Shown piece after piece: positions 26,212 through 33,922 of a stretch of 64,000 nucleotides of DNA. Source of the DNA: Vasconcelosia minhoensis LEGE 07310. GTDB taxonomy: Bacteria > Cyanobacteriota > Cyanobacteriia > Phormidesmidales > Phormidesmidaceae. The position numbers were made by a program, and so were the translations under genes. Position 1 is the first letter of the stretch. Every line of letters starts with the position of its first letter. The stretch is from NCBI RefSeq assembly GCF_015207255.1, contig NZ_JADEXG010000004.1:1-64000 (forward strand), read 5' to 3'. The notes below the pieces were generated by a model. It was not told the origin of the DNA. It ran no database searches and saw only the letters and a list, made by a program, of their open reading frames with translations.

Positions 26212-26705
26212 TACGGTCGAGCCTCAACCAGAGGAGAAATGGGTTCGTACCAGATCAGGCTGGGCTGCCGCTGGTGGCGCAGTCGCCAAACCTGTAGTCT
26301 CACCTGCTGAAGACAGGTCGAGTTAGAGGTCGAAGCCATATGAGCAGAGTAGACTGCCGGCTGCTCGGTGGGTCGCAGCTCCGCCTGAAGCAACGCCTGG
26401 GCGACAGTCGCGAGCAAGGGCAGCTCGGGCACCGTTCTCAAATAGATCAGCGATCGCGAACTGAACAAATCGCTAGGAGATTCGAGCGTAATCGTGATGG
26501 TTTTACCCTCGCAGTCGGTGGCCACAGCCTCGACCTGCCGCCACTCGTCTCGGTCGATCGACGCAAACATCCCAAAGCCGCCGCCGTGCCAGGGACTCAG
26601 GCCCACCGTTTGAGTTAGCACCAGCTGGCGTCCGGCGACGATCGCTAGCAGCAGTGGGATAGCCCCCTTTTGCACAAGCTGAATCGTCGCGTTGCGAATG
26701 GACAT
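26211..26705 (-). CDS. Membrane-anchored partner of the polytopic membrane protein
   Basis: A 164-residue protein has one N-terminal hydrophobic segment (GAIPLLLAIVAGRQLVL) followed by the motif LSPWHGGGFGMFASIDRDEW and a soluble region. Proteins with a WHGGGxGMFAS-type motif accompany HTTM-like membrane proteins in other bacteria (from memory). It overlaps the downstream membrane-protein gene by one base. The function of the pair is unknown. Confidence 0.65.
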   Translation of the reverse strand: MSIRNATIQLVQKGAIPLLLAIVAGRQLVLTQTVGLSPWHGGGFGMFASIDRDEWRQVEAVATDCEGKTITITLESPSDLFSSRSLIYLRTVPELPLLATVAQALLQAELRPTEQPAVYSAHMASTSNSTCLQQVRLQVWRLRHQRQPSLIWYEPISPLVEARP

Positions 26706-26726
26706 AGTAGACCCACAAGACTCACC

Positions 26727-27968
26727 CTACCGGCGCTGCTTCAGCCAGTTTAGAATCCCCACCAGGATAGCTAACCCAGCCGCACCGTAAAAGACTCCCC
26801 CGCCCGCCGCTTTCCAAACTGGCCCGAATAAAAGGGGTGAGAGGAACTGGCCCAGGGAAGCTGCCCCGGTGCCGATGGCGACGATACCGGCGCGCTGGGC
26901 TTCGGGTGAGCGGTCAGCTAGGGCGCTGTAGAAGTTGGGCATGACCAGTCCAAAACCGATACCGAAGAGCAGCGCCGACAGCAAAATCAGCGGCTCATGC
27001 ACCAGGTTGGGAATGGCTACGAGCGATAGAGCCATGCATAAAAAGCCAATCGCGATCGCGCCATTCACCCCTACTGTCTTGGCTAGACGGCTAGCCCCAA
27101 GGGCAGAAATCAAAGCCGCTCCCAGCGATCGCGCCGCTAGCACGATGCCATTAAACAGAGAGCTCGCCCCGATTGCCGCCTTTAGATAGAGTGGTGCATA
27201 GACCACGACCACGTAGAAAATCGCGGAGACGGCAGCCAGCGCCAGAAACAGCGGATAGATATCGGGCTGGCGGACCCGCTTTGCCAGGCCCTGAGTCTGG
27301 GGCAGATCGGCTGACTTTTGGCCCCGGCGCGGCAGGGTCCACAGCGCCGCTAGCGCCACCGGCAGGCTCAGCCCATAGAGGCCAAAGGTGTAGCGCCAGT
27401 CGTAGAGCCCGATCCAGCCGCCCAGCAGGGAAAAAATGATCGTCGCTGTGGCCAGGGCGCTGGTGGCGTAGCCCATGATTCGCGATCGCGCTTCTCCGGT
27501 ATAGAGCTGGCTCAGCAGACCGATACTCCCCGCCGCAATACCGCCGCTGGCTACTCCCACCAATGCCCGTGTCAGCAGCATTGAGATAAATCCTTGGGAC
27601 AGCGCCCCAGCCGCTCCCACCAAGGCATAGGCCACCAGCGAGGGCACTAAAATTCGCAGGCTGCCGACTCGATTTGCCCAGATTCCCAGCAGAGGGCTAG
27701 CCAGCGCCATGGTCAGGGTATGCGTGCTGACTAATAGGCCAGCCCAGCGCGGATCGACGTTGAACTGTTCGATCACATCGGGAAAAACTGGGGCGACGAC
27801 CGAACCGACTGCACTCGACAAGCCGCCTGCCAAGAGCAGCACTAGCAGAACGCGCAACTGCGGCCAGGAAGCGACTAGTGGGCCTGGTCTGGGGTCATAT
27901 TCGGGGTCATGTTCGGGGGACGTCTGAGAAACTGGCACAATTTTAGGGAAACGACCTTGGGCAGACAA
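26727..27968 (-). CDS. Major facilitator superfamily transporter
   Basis: The 413-residue MFS permease has 12 predicted helices. It has an MFS loop-2/3 signature region GIWANRVGSLRILVPSLV and the motif SRIMGYATSALATATIIFSLLGGWIG, resembling drug/proton antiporters. The frame begins at TTG 27968 with an alternative GTG at 27938. No ATG precedes the first helix. The substrate is unknown. It lies just upstream of, and divergent from, the lipid-type gene block, so a role in it cannot be excluded. Confidence 0.85.
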   Translation of the reverse strand: MSAQGRFPKIVPVSQTSPEHDPEYDPRPGPLVASWPQLRVLLVLLLAGGLSSAVGSVVAPVFPDVIEQFNVDPRWAGLLVSTHTLTMALASPLLGIWANRVGSLRILVPSLVAYALVGAAGALSQGFISMLLTRALVGVASGGIAAGSIGLLSQLYTGEARSRIMGYATSALATATIIFSLLGGWIGLYDWRYTFGLYGLSLPVALAALWTLPRRGQKSADLPQTQGLAKRVRQPDIYPLFLALAAVSAIFYVVVVYAPLYLKAAIGASSLFNGIVLAARSLGAALISALGASRLAKTVGVNGAIAIGFLCMALSLVAIPNLVHEPLILLSALLFGIGFGLVMPNFYSALADRSPEAQRAGIVAIGTGAASLGQFLSPLLFGPVWKAAGGGVFYGAAGLAILVGILNWLKQRR

Positions 27969-28169
27969 AACAATAGAGCTAGCGTTTTTGCACTATAATC
28001 CCAAGCGGTAAATAAATGTTAATATTCCTCTGTAAGATCTCGACCAGGGTAGGATTTTTCAGACTAGGCAATGTCTGGACGCTCTTTTCATAGAAGGGAT
28101 TCAGTTAAAACTCAGGATTGTCTTCTAGGCTTACTGCAAGTTTTTTGTTAGGCGTATTTGAGCTATTTC

Positions 28170-29249
28170 ATGCAATCAGCCATAGCCCTTAAGGGTCAGC
28201 CTATCTATAGGCAGGTTCGAGCCGTTGGCATTAACCCAAACTGCTGGTATCCCATCTACTGGGCAGCCCAGCTCAAGCCGGGCCAGGTCGTCCCCGCAGA
28301 AGTCTGGGAGCAGCGCATTGCGCTTTACCGAGATCAGGAGGGACAAGCTCACGCTTTAGAAAATGGCTGTCCGCATAAGGGAATTGAGCTCCACAAGGGC
28401 GAGGTGAAGGGACAGCATCTCACCTGTCCTTATCACGGCTGGGAGTTTGAGCCGGGCGGAACCTGCGTCCACATCCCCTATTTCCCAGCTGGGCAAAAGC
28501 TGCCCTGCGTTAAGGCCCGCAGCTATCCAATTCAGGAACGCTATGGTATTCTTTGGATTTTTCCGGGGGAAGTCGATCTGGCCCATGAGATACCGCTTCC
28601 AGCGGTGCCAGAATATGATGCAGACGAATGGTTTTTGGTCAAGATTCCGGGAGAGTTTCAGGCGCATTTTTCAATCTGCAACGAAAATGCAATGGATGTC
28701 TTCCATGGCTATTTACACAGAGATTTGCAGGGCTGGTTTAACCCAGTGCTGCTCAATCTCAAACAAACCGAGGCCGATGTCTATGCTGACTATCAGGTGT
28801 CCTATCGGGGTAAGCTGACCAAGCTGCTAGGGCTCAGCCAGCAGGAGCAGACGACGACGCGAACCGTCTCTATTCACTACCAATATCCCCACTATCACTC
28901 GGCGCTAGGGGACGTTTCCTCGCTCTACCTGATGCGGCTCCCGGTGGGACCCGCCTGTACCCGCTCGTTTTCACTCCTTTTCTTGCGGCTACCGCTGCCC
29001 CGGCCGCTGCGCCGCCTACTGCGCGGTCGTTTCAAAAGCACTTTAGAACGGCTGATCCTGCATCGAATTTTCCTAAAATTTTTACACCAAGATGTAGAAA
29101 TGATGGAGAGCGAACAGCAAAACTATCAGGCTAACCCCCAGCGCAGTTATGTTGAGGTCAACCCAGCAATTATTGCGCTTCAGCGGGTAATGGTAGGGCA
29201 GTATGAAAAGTTTGTGCAACAATCAGAACGTTCTTTGAACCAATCGTGA
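28170..29249 (+). CDS. Rieske [2Fe-2S] non-heme iron oxygenase
   Basis: The 359-residue protein has an N-terminal Rieske domain with C-x-H-x16-C-x2-H (NGCPHKG...LTCPYHGWEF; residues ~67-89). The mononuclear iron site is in NENAMDVFHGYLHRDLQGW (D-x2-H-x3-H). Such enzymes hydroxylate or desaturate aromatic, sterol or long-chain substrates using an external reductase. ATG at 28170 is preferred to a TTG at 28158. It opens a run of same-strand lipid-type genes (alpha-oxoamine synthase, GNAT, SDR). The C-terminal half contains a basic LRLPLPRPLRRLLRGR stretch. Substrate unknown. Confidence 0.88.
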   Translation: MQSAIALKGQPIYRQVRAVGINPNCWYPIYWAAQLKPGQVVPAEVWEQRIALYRDQEGQAHALENGCPHKGIELHKGEVKGQHLTCPYHGWEFEPGGTCVHIPYFPAGQKLPCVKARSYPIQERYGILWIFPGEVDLAHEIPLPAVPEYDADEWFLVKIPGEFQAHFSICNENAMDVFHGYLHRDLQGWFNPVLLNLKQTEADVYADYQVSYRGKLTKLLGLSQQEQTTTRTVSIHYQYPHYHSALGDVSSLYLMRLPVGPACTRSFSLLFLRLPLPRPLRRLLRGRFKSTLERLILHRIFLKFLHQDVEMMESEQQNYQANPQRSYVEVNPAIIALQRVMVGQYEKFVQQSERSLNQS

Positions 29250-29280
29250 TTGGGGATAGCCGTATTTTTATTTGGCCAAA

Positions 29281-29359
29281 GCCAATTGCCCAGGCCAGTT
29301 GCTCAGGCCAGTTGCCCAGATTAGGTTTTCAGTATCAGGTGATTTTCAGTATTAGGTGA
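29281..29359 (+). repeat. Two tandem repeat arrays in the leader of the oxoamine synthase gene
   Basis: Three copies of a 13-bp unit close to GCCAGTTGCCCAG (29281-29319) are followed by two copies of a 17-bp unit TTTTCAGTATYAGGTGA (29326-29342, 29343-29359). They end just before the Shine-Dalgarno AAGGAG at 29361-29366. There are no spacers, so this is not CRISPR-like. Confidence 0.9.
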
Positions 29360-29372
29360 TAAGGAGTCGATT

Positions 29373-30659
29373 GTGGACGTCGTTAATGACTATGTGCAGC
29401 AGCTTCACGCCAGCGGGCTGTATCCTGACAAGTTTGTCTGTCACTATAAGCAGGGCAATCTAGTCGAACTAGAAGAAGCCTCTACCGGCAAGCGTCACAA
29501 GGTTTTGACCTTCTGTACGAATGATGTCTTGGGGCTAGCTCAGTCTGAGGCGGTGAAGCAATCTGCGATTGAGGCCATCCTTCAGTACGGCACCTCGAAT
29601 AGCTCCTGCTCGGTCCTGAGCGGTCGGATTGACCTGCATCGCCAGCTCGAGCAGGAAATCTCAGCGTTTAAGCATCTGCCTCACACCCATTTATTTCTCA
29701 ATGCCTGGATGGCCCTGCAGGCATTCGTCGATGGGTTTTGCCACTTGGCTATCAACCTACCCAATTTTGAGAATACCCGTGAGACGCTAATTTTTACTGA
29801 TATTCTCAACCATGGCTGCATCGTGTCGGCGATCGCCAATGCCAATAATCGCTCGGGCAAGATGTTCAGCCATAGCCCTAAGGTTCGAGTGAAGGCTTAC
29901 CGCCACTGCGATATGGACGATCTGTCCCGGAAGCTGCGTCGCTATGCTCGCCCAGACGATCGGATTATTGTAGTTTCTGACGCAGTATTTTCGATGGATG
30001 GCGATATCGTGCCGCTGCCGCAGATGCTCGACGCGATGGAACCCTATCCGGGCAGCGTCGTACTGATGGATGAAGCCCACGCTAGCGGAGCCATCGGCGC
30101 TAAAGGTGAGGGCATCTACGATCACTTTGGGATTACGCCCCAGTCGGTGATCGATCGGGGCATGGTGCCGCTGATTATGACCACCTTCTCTAAATTTGCC
30201 GGGTCGGCTGGTGCGGCCATCAGCGCGCCTAATCGTGAGCTGATTGACCTTTTAGATATTTCACCGACTTCTATTGGCACAATTTCTCTGCCGCCGTCAG
30301 TGACCGCCGCGGCCTTGGAGAGCATTCGTCAGGTGCGACAGCAGCCCGAGCTGGTGGAGACGCTGCAGGCGAATACGCGCTATCTGCGATCGCGCCTGGT
30401 CGCCGACGGCTTTGACCCCATCGGGGAAACCAATGTGGTGCCGGTAATTTTGCCCCCTGAGATTGACCCTAAGGCCTTCGCCCGCTGCCTGATGGAAGAA
30501 TTTGGCATCTGGATTTCGCCGATCTGGTTCATCGCCAAGCCGCGCCTGCGGATCACCGCCAACGCCCTCCATACCCAGGCTGAGATTGACCAGCTGGTAG
30601 ACGCGATGTCAGCCGTTCGGCTGAAGCTCTGCGGCTCGGCCGTGCAGTACACGGCTTAG
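29373..30659 (+). CDS. Alpha-oxoamine synthase (serine palmitoyltransferase/CqsA-like)
   Basis: The 428-residue PLP enzyme belongs to the family that condenses an acyl thioester with an amino acid. It shows TFCTNDVLGLAQSEAV, the stacking His in DILNHGCIV, DAVFSMDGDIVPLPQML, DEAHASGAIG and the PLP lysine in TTFSKFAGSAGAAIS. It is clearly different from the BioF at 16668, since the family loop between NAWMALQAF and LIFTDILNHG is longer. The GTG start has a good AAGGAG at 29361. Being followed by GNAT and SDR genes, as in Caulobacter spt-bcerS-cerR, I infer a long-chain 3-keto amino-lipid base product. A CAI-1-like signal is an alternative. Confidence 0.85.
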   Translation: MDVVNDYVQQLHASGLYPDKFVCHYKQGNLVELEEASTGKRHKVLTFCTNDVLGLAQSEAVKQSAIEAILQYGTSNSSCSVLSGRIDLHRQLEQEISAFKHLPHTHLFLNAWMALQAFVDGFCHLAINLPNFENTRETLIFTDILNHGCIVSAIANANNRSGKMFSHSPKVRVKAYRHCDMDDLSRKLRRYARPDDRIIVVSDAVFSMDGDIVPLPQMLDAMEPYPGSVVLMDEAHASGAIGAKGEGIYDHFGITPQSVIDRGMVPLIMTTFSKFAGSAGAAISAPNRELIDLLDISPTSIGTISLPPSVTAAALESIRQVRQQPELVETLQANTRYLRSRLVADGFDPIGETNVVPVILPPEIDPKAFARCLMEEFGIWISPIWFIAKPRLRITANALHTQAEIDQLVDAMSAVRLKLCGSAVQYTA

Positions 30660-30662
30660 GCG

Positions 30663-31790
30663 ATGGTGCATCCGTTTGTCGTCAGGCCGGTGGCGACTGC
30701 CGCTGACCAGCAGGCTTTTCTAGCACTGCCCAAGCGCGTGTATCAGGACGACCCCTACTGGGTGCCGCCGCTGACTGAGAGCGTTGCCAAGCAGTTTTTA
30801 CCCACCAATCCGTTTTTCGAATACGGCGAGCTCCAGCAGTTTATTGCTGTATCCGCGGGCGAGCCGGTTGGCCGAATTGTCGCCGCCGTGAATCGGCGGC
30901 TGATCGATCGAGAGCAGCAGGCGGTAGGGCTGGTGGGTTTTTTTGAATGTATGCCGCAGTTCGAGGTCGCAGAGGCGCTGTTTGAGACCGCTCTGGGATG
31001 GCTGCGCGATCGCGGCATGACGCTGGCCCGCGGCCCGATTGACCTCTCGACCCACAATAGCTGCTTTTTCCTGATTGACGGCTTCGACTCACCGCCGATG
31101 GTGATGATGCCCTACAATCCGCCCTACTATCCAGAATTTATCGAAAAGGCGGGCTGGCACAAGGCCAAAGATGCCTATGCCTATAGCTTTCCGCTAGACC
31201 GACCGCTGCCGTCCAAGTTTGAACGGGCCTATCAGGTGGCTCGCAAGGCCGGAATTACCTTTCGACCCATTCACACCCAGGGGGAAGGCTTCGAGCAGGA
31301 CTGCCGTACGTTTTACCAGCTCTTCACCCAGACCTTTGCCCACAACTGGAGTTCTTCGGAGCGAACTGAAGCCGAGTTTATGGCCGAGGCAAAGGAGCTA
31401 CAGTCGCTGATCGATCCGGATGTGTTTATCATTGCCGAAGACCAGCAGCAGATGGTGGGCTTTTTTATGGGCCTGCCGGACTACAACATTCCGCTGAAGC
31501 GGGTGAACGGGCGGCTGAACGGGCTGGGGCTGCTGAAGTTCCTTTGGTTCCGTCGGCAGATTGACCAGGGTCGGGTAATTGCAATTGCTTCGCTGCCAGA
31601 GTATCGGCGTAAGATGGTGCCCCTAGCCTTGATCTATCTGGGCATGGAAGGCGGTCGGCAAAAGCATAAGCCCTACCGGCGGGCAGAGCTGTCCTGGGTT
31701 TGGGAAGACAATATGCCCTCCCGCCGAATCATCGAGGCGGCGGCGGCTACAATCGATAAGACCTACCGAATCTACGAAAAAGCTTTTTAA
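30663..31790 (+). CDS. GNAT-fold acyltransferase, candidate bacterial ceramide synthase
   Basis: The 375-residue protein starts 3 bases after the oxoamine synthase stop, so it is tightly coupled. It has a GNAT-like N-terminal region: DDPYWVPPLTESVAKQF, AGEPVGRIVAAVNRR, VGFFECMPQFEVAEALFETALGWLRDRG. The second half has HNWSSSERTEAEF and PLALIYLGMEGGR. The Caulobacter ceramide synthase bCerS, as I recall it, is a GNAT-type protein of this kind that N-acylates the 3-keto sphingoid base. That function here is inferred from family type plus gene order, not proved. No membrane helix is obvious. Confidence 0.75.
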   Translation: MVHPFVVRPVATAADQQAFLALPKRVYQDDPYWVPPLTESVAKQFLPTNPFFEYGELQQFIAVSAGEPVGRIVAAVNRRLIDREQQAVGLVGFFECMPQFEVAEALFETALGWLRDRGMTLARGPIDLSTHNSCFFLIDGFDSPPMVMMPYNPPYYPEFIEKAGWHKAKDAYAYSFPLDRPLPSKFERAYQVARKAGITFRPIHTQGEGFEQDCRTFYQLFTQTFAHNWSSSERTEAEFMAEAKELQSLIDPDVFIIAEDQQQMVGFFMGLPDYNIPLKRVNGRLNGLGLLKFLWFRRQIDQGRVIAIASLPEYRRKMVPLALIYLGMEGGRQKHKPYRRAELSWVWEDNMPSRRIIEAAAATIDKTYRIYEKAF

Positions 31791-31807
31791 AAGCTCGATT
31801 AAGCCCC

Positions 31808-32791
31808 ATGAAAGTTTTTGTGACGGGAGCCAGCGGCTTTACCGGCTCTCACCTGGTCAAAGCCTTGGAAAGTCGAGGAGACCAGGTCGTCGCGCTGGTC
31901 CGCAAGTCGAGCCAGCTTGCTCGCTTGGAGCAGACTTCAGCTCGCCTAGTCTACGGCGATATTACTAACCGGCAGGTGCTCGCCGAAGCGATGGCGGGGG
32001 TCGATGTCATTTTCCACGTGGCGGCCTATGTCGATCTTGGGCTCGTGAATGAAGCCGAGATGGAGCGGGTAAATGTTGGGGGGACGCAGGCGGTGCTGGC
32101 CGCCGCCCAGGCCGAAGCTGCCCAGCGCGATACCCCGCTGCGGCTGGTCTATTGCAGCACCATCGGCGTTTTTGGCGATACGGCAGGGCAAGTTGTCGAT
32201 GAGAGCTATCGGCGATCGCAGACTACCTTTTCCTCTGCCTACGACCGCACCAAGCTCCAGGCCCAGCAGCAGGTAGACCAGGCGAATGGCGACGGCTTAG
32301 AGACGGTCAGCCTGCTGCCCGCCGGAATTTTGGGGGCCGACGACCCGCACTTTGGCCCTGTACTGCGGCTGTTTTTACAGCGGCGGCTGAAGCTGTGGCC
32401 CGGAGGCGACCGGATCACAGGCGTCGTCCATGTCGATGACCTGGTTGAGGCCATGCTGCTGGCGGCGTCGCAGGGAACCGCCGGGGAACACTACATTGTT
32501 TCAGCTGGGGAACTTTCGACCCGCCGCATGTTTGAGATTCTCAGTCGGGAGACGGGGATTCCCGTGCCTGGCGAACCGCCCCGGCTGCTGGTGCGGCTGC
32601 TGGGCAACCTGCTCGACCCGATTGGCCGCGTCTTGGGCTGGAATCCACCCCTGAGCCGCGAACGGGTGCACTACATCTACGACCGCTGCGTGCGGGTCAA
32701 GGCCGATAAGCTGAAGCAGCTAGGTTGGCAGCCGCAGCCGGTCGAGGAGATGCTGCGAGATATTGTAGAAGCCATGGAGCAGCAGGCTTGA
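31808..32791 (+). CDS. Extended SDR NAD(P)-dependent epimerase/reductase, candidate ceramide reductase
   Basis: The 327-residue extended short-chain dehydrogenase has a Rossmann motif VTGASGFTGSHLV, the strand VIFHVAAYVDLG, catalytic Ser in YCSTIGVFGD and YDRTKLQAQ (YxxxK). The C-terminal part resembles 3-beta-HSD/dihydroflavonol reductase-like enzymes. It follows the GNAT gene by 17 bases. In bacterial ceramide synthesis a comparable SDR (CerR) reduces the 3-keto group after N-acylation. The same step is proposed here. Sugar-nucleotide epimerase activity is unlikely given the neighbours but not excluded. Confidence 0.85.
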   Translation: MKVFVTGASGFTGSHLVKALESRGDQVVALVRKSSQLARLEQTSARLVYGDITNRQVLAEAMAGVDVIFHVAAYVDLGLVNEAEMERVNVGGTQAVLAAAQAEAAQRDTPLRLVYCSTIGVFGDTAGQVVDESYRRSQTTFSSAYDRTKLQAQQQVDQANGDGLETVSLLPAGILGADDPHFGPVLRLFLQRRLKLWPGGDRITGVVHVDDLVEAMLLAASQGTAGEHYIVSAGELSTRRMFEILSRETGIPVPGEPPRLLVRLLGNLLDPIGRVLGWNPPLSRERVHYIYDRCVRVKADKLKQLGWQPQPVEEMLRDIVEAMEQQA

Positions 32792-32837
32792 GTCGAGGCT
32801 TTGGTATGCTGGAAGCATTCTTCTCGTAGCCAAATCT

Positions 32838-33011
32838 ATGGCTCAATTGGAATCCAGCCAGTCGGATCGGATTGAATCGCTCTTAGAGCGTCTATCTACT
32901 GATGTCGAGCGTCTGTCCACTGAATTCGTCAAAATCAAGCAGGAAATGTCTCGGACAAACGACCGGGTAGAAGTCTATCAAAAAGCATCGCAGCAGGTCG
33001 TCAATCGGTAA
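32838..33011 (+). CDS. 57-residue coiled-coil small protein
   Basis: An ATG at 32838 opens a frame ending at TAA 33009-33011. The predicted product is a single amphipathic heptad helix: ESLLERLSTDVERLSTEF then KIKQEMSRTNDRVEVY. It lies 46 bases after the SDR gene on the same strand and points toward the minus-strand ABC gene. Codon use looks host-like. It could be a small regulatory or scaffold peptide; no function can be assigned. Confidence 0.5.
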   Translation: MAQLESSQSDRIESLLERLSTDVERLSTEFVKIKQEMSRTNDRVEVYQKASQQVVNR

Positions 33012-33018
33012 AATGCCA

Positions 33019-33810
33019 TCACCCGATCACCCCATTACCTCCTACCTCTCGCGTCTGCCAGCTCGATGAATGACTGATCAGCCCATCTTCTAAGTGAGTA
33101 ATCCGATCGGCGGCGTCGGTAATGCGCGGATCGTGGGTCACCATCAGAACGGTACAGCCCTTTTCTTTAGCTAAATTCTGGATTAGCGCCACGACGGTCT
33201 GTCCGGTTTTTGAATCCAGTGCCGCAGTCGGTTCATCAGCCATCAGAATTTTAGGGCTGCCGGCCAGGGCGCGGGCGATTGCGACTCGCTGCTTTTGGCC
33301 ACCGGACAGATCCTTAGGCAAATGCCGGGCGCGATCGGCGAGGCCGACCTGTTCCAGGTACTCAGCCGCTAGGCGTTTCGCTTCGGCAGTCGAGCGCTGC
33401 TTAATTTTCAACGCTAGCTCGATATTTTCGGCGGCGGTTAGGGCTGGGAATAGGTTGAAGTCTTGGAAGATAAAGCCAATGTGGCGTCGCCGAAAGCGAG
33501 CCAGCTGACGGCGCGAGAGGCCCGTAATTTCTTGTCCTAGCAGGTTTACCCGCCCCCCCGTCGGCGTCAGGATGCCCGCTAGAATTGACAGCAGCGTAGT
33601 TTTTCCCGAGCCCGACGGCCCCATCAGTAGCCGAATTTCACCCGCTGATACGGTCAGATCGATGCCCTTAAGCACGCGGGTTTCGACCGAACCGGTGCGG
33701 AAAACCATCTCCACCGCTTTGGCCGCGATCGCGGCCTCTGCCACTGGCTTCCCTGCTAAATCTGGACTCAACAATGGCACTTCTGCCTTGTAAGCACTCG
33801 GTTTTGTCAC
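33019..33810 (-). CDS. ABC transporter ATP-binding protein (LolD/DevA/MacB type)
   Basis: The 263-residue ATPase has Walker A MGPSGSGKTTLLSILAG, the Q-loop region HIGFIFQDFNLFPALTA, signature LSGGQKQRVAIARAL, Walker B ILMADEPTAALD and H-loop MVTHDPRI. It belongs to the family that works with FtsX/MacB-like permeases in lipid and peptide export. The start is GTG at 33810. The matching permease lies 112 bases upstream on the same strand. DevA-type exporters move glycolipids across the cyanobacterial envelope, so a role in exporting the product of the adjacent lipid genes is plausible inference. Confidence 0.92.
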   Translation of the reverse strand: MTKPSAYKAEVPLLSPDLAGKPVAEAAIAAKAVEMVFRTGSVETRVLKGIDLTVSAGEIRLLMGPSGSGKTTLLSILAGILTPTGGRVNLLGQEITGLSRRQLARFRRRHIGFIFQDFNLFPALTAAENIELALKIKQRSTAEAKRLAAEYLEQVGLADRARHLPKDLSGGQKQRVAIARALAGSPKILMADEPTAALDSKTGQTVVALIQNLAKEKGCTVLMVTHDPRITDAADRITHLEDGLISHSSSWQTREVGGNGVIG

Positions 33811-33922
33811 TATAGCCCCAATCTAGCTGACTACCTGCCGGATAACTTTCTAGACTATACCGCCTCAGTCTGGGTTCACCCCTACTGAGAATGCTGATTT
33901 CTGAACTGGCTGCGCGGTGCGG

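Noticed and set aside
29281-29359. CRISPR-like array
   Set aside because: Repeats are directly adjacent and too short, with no unique spacers and no cas genes.
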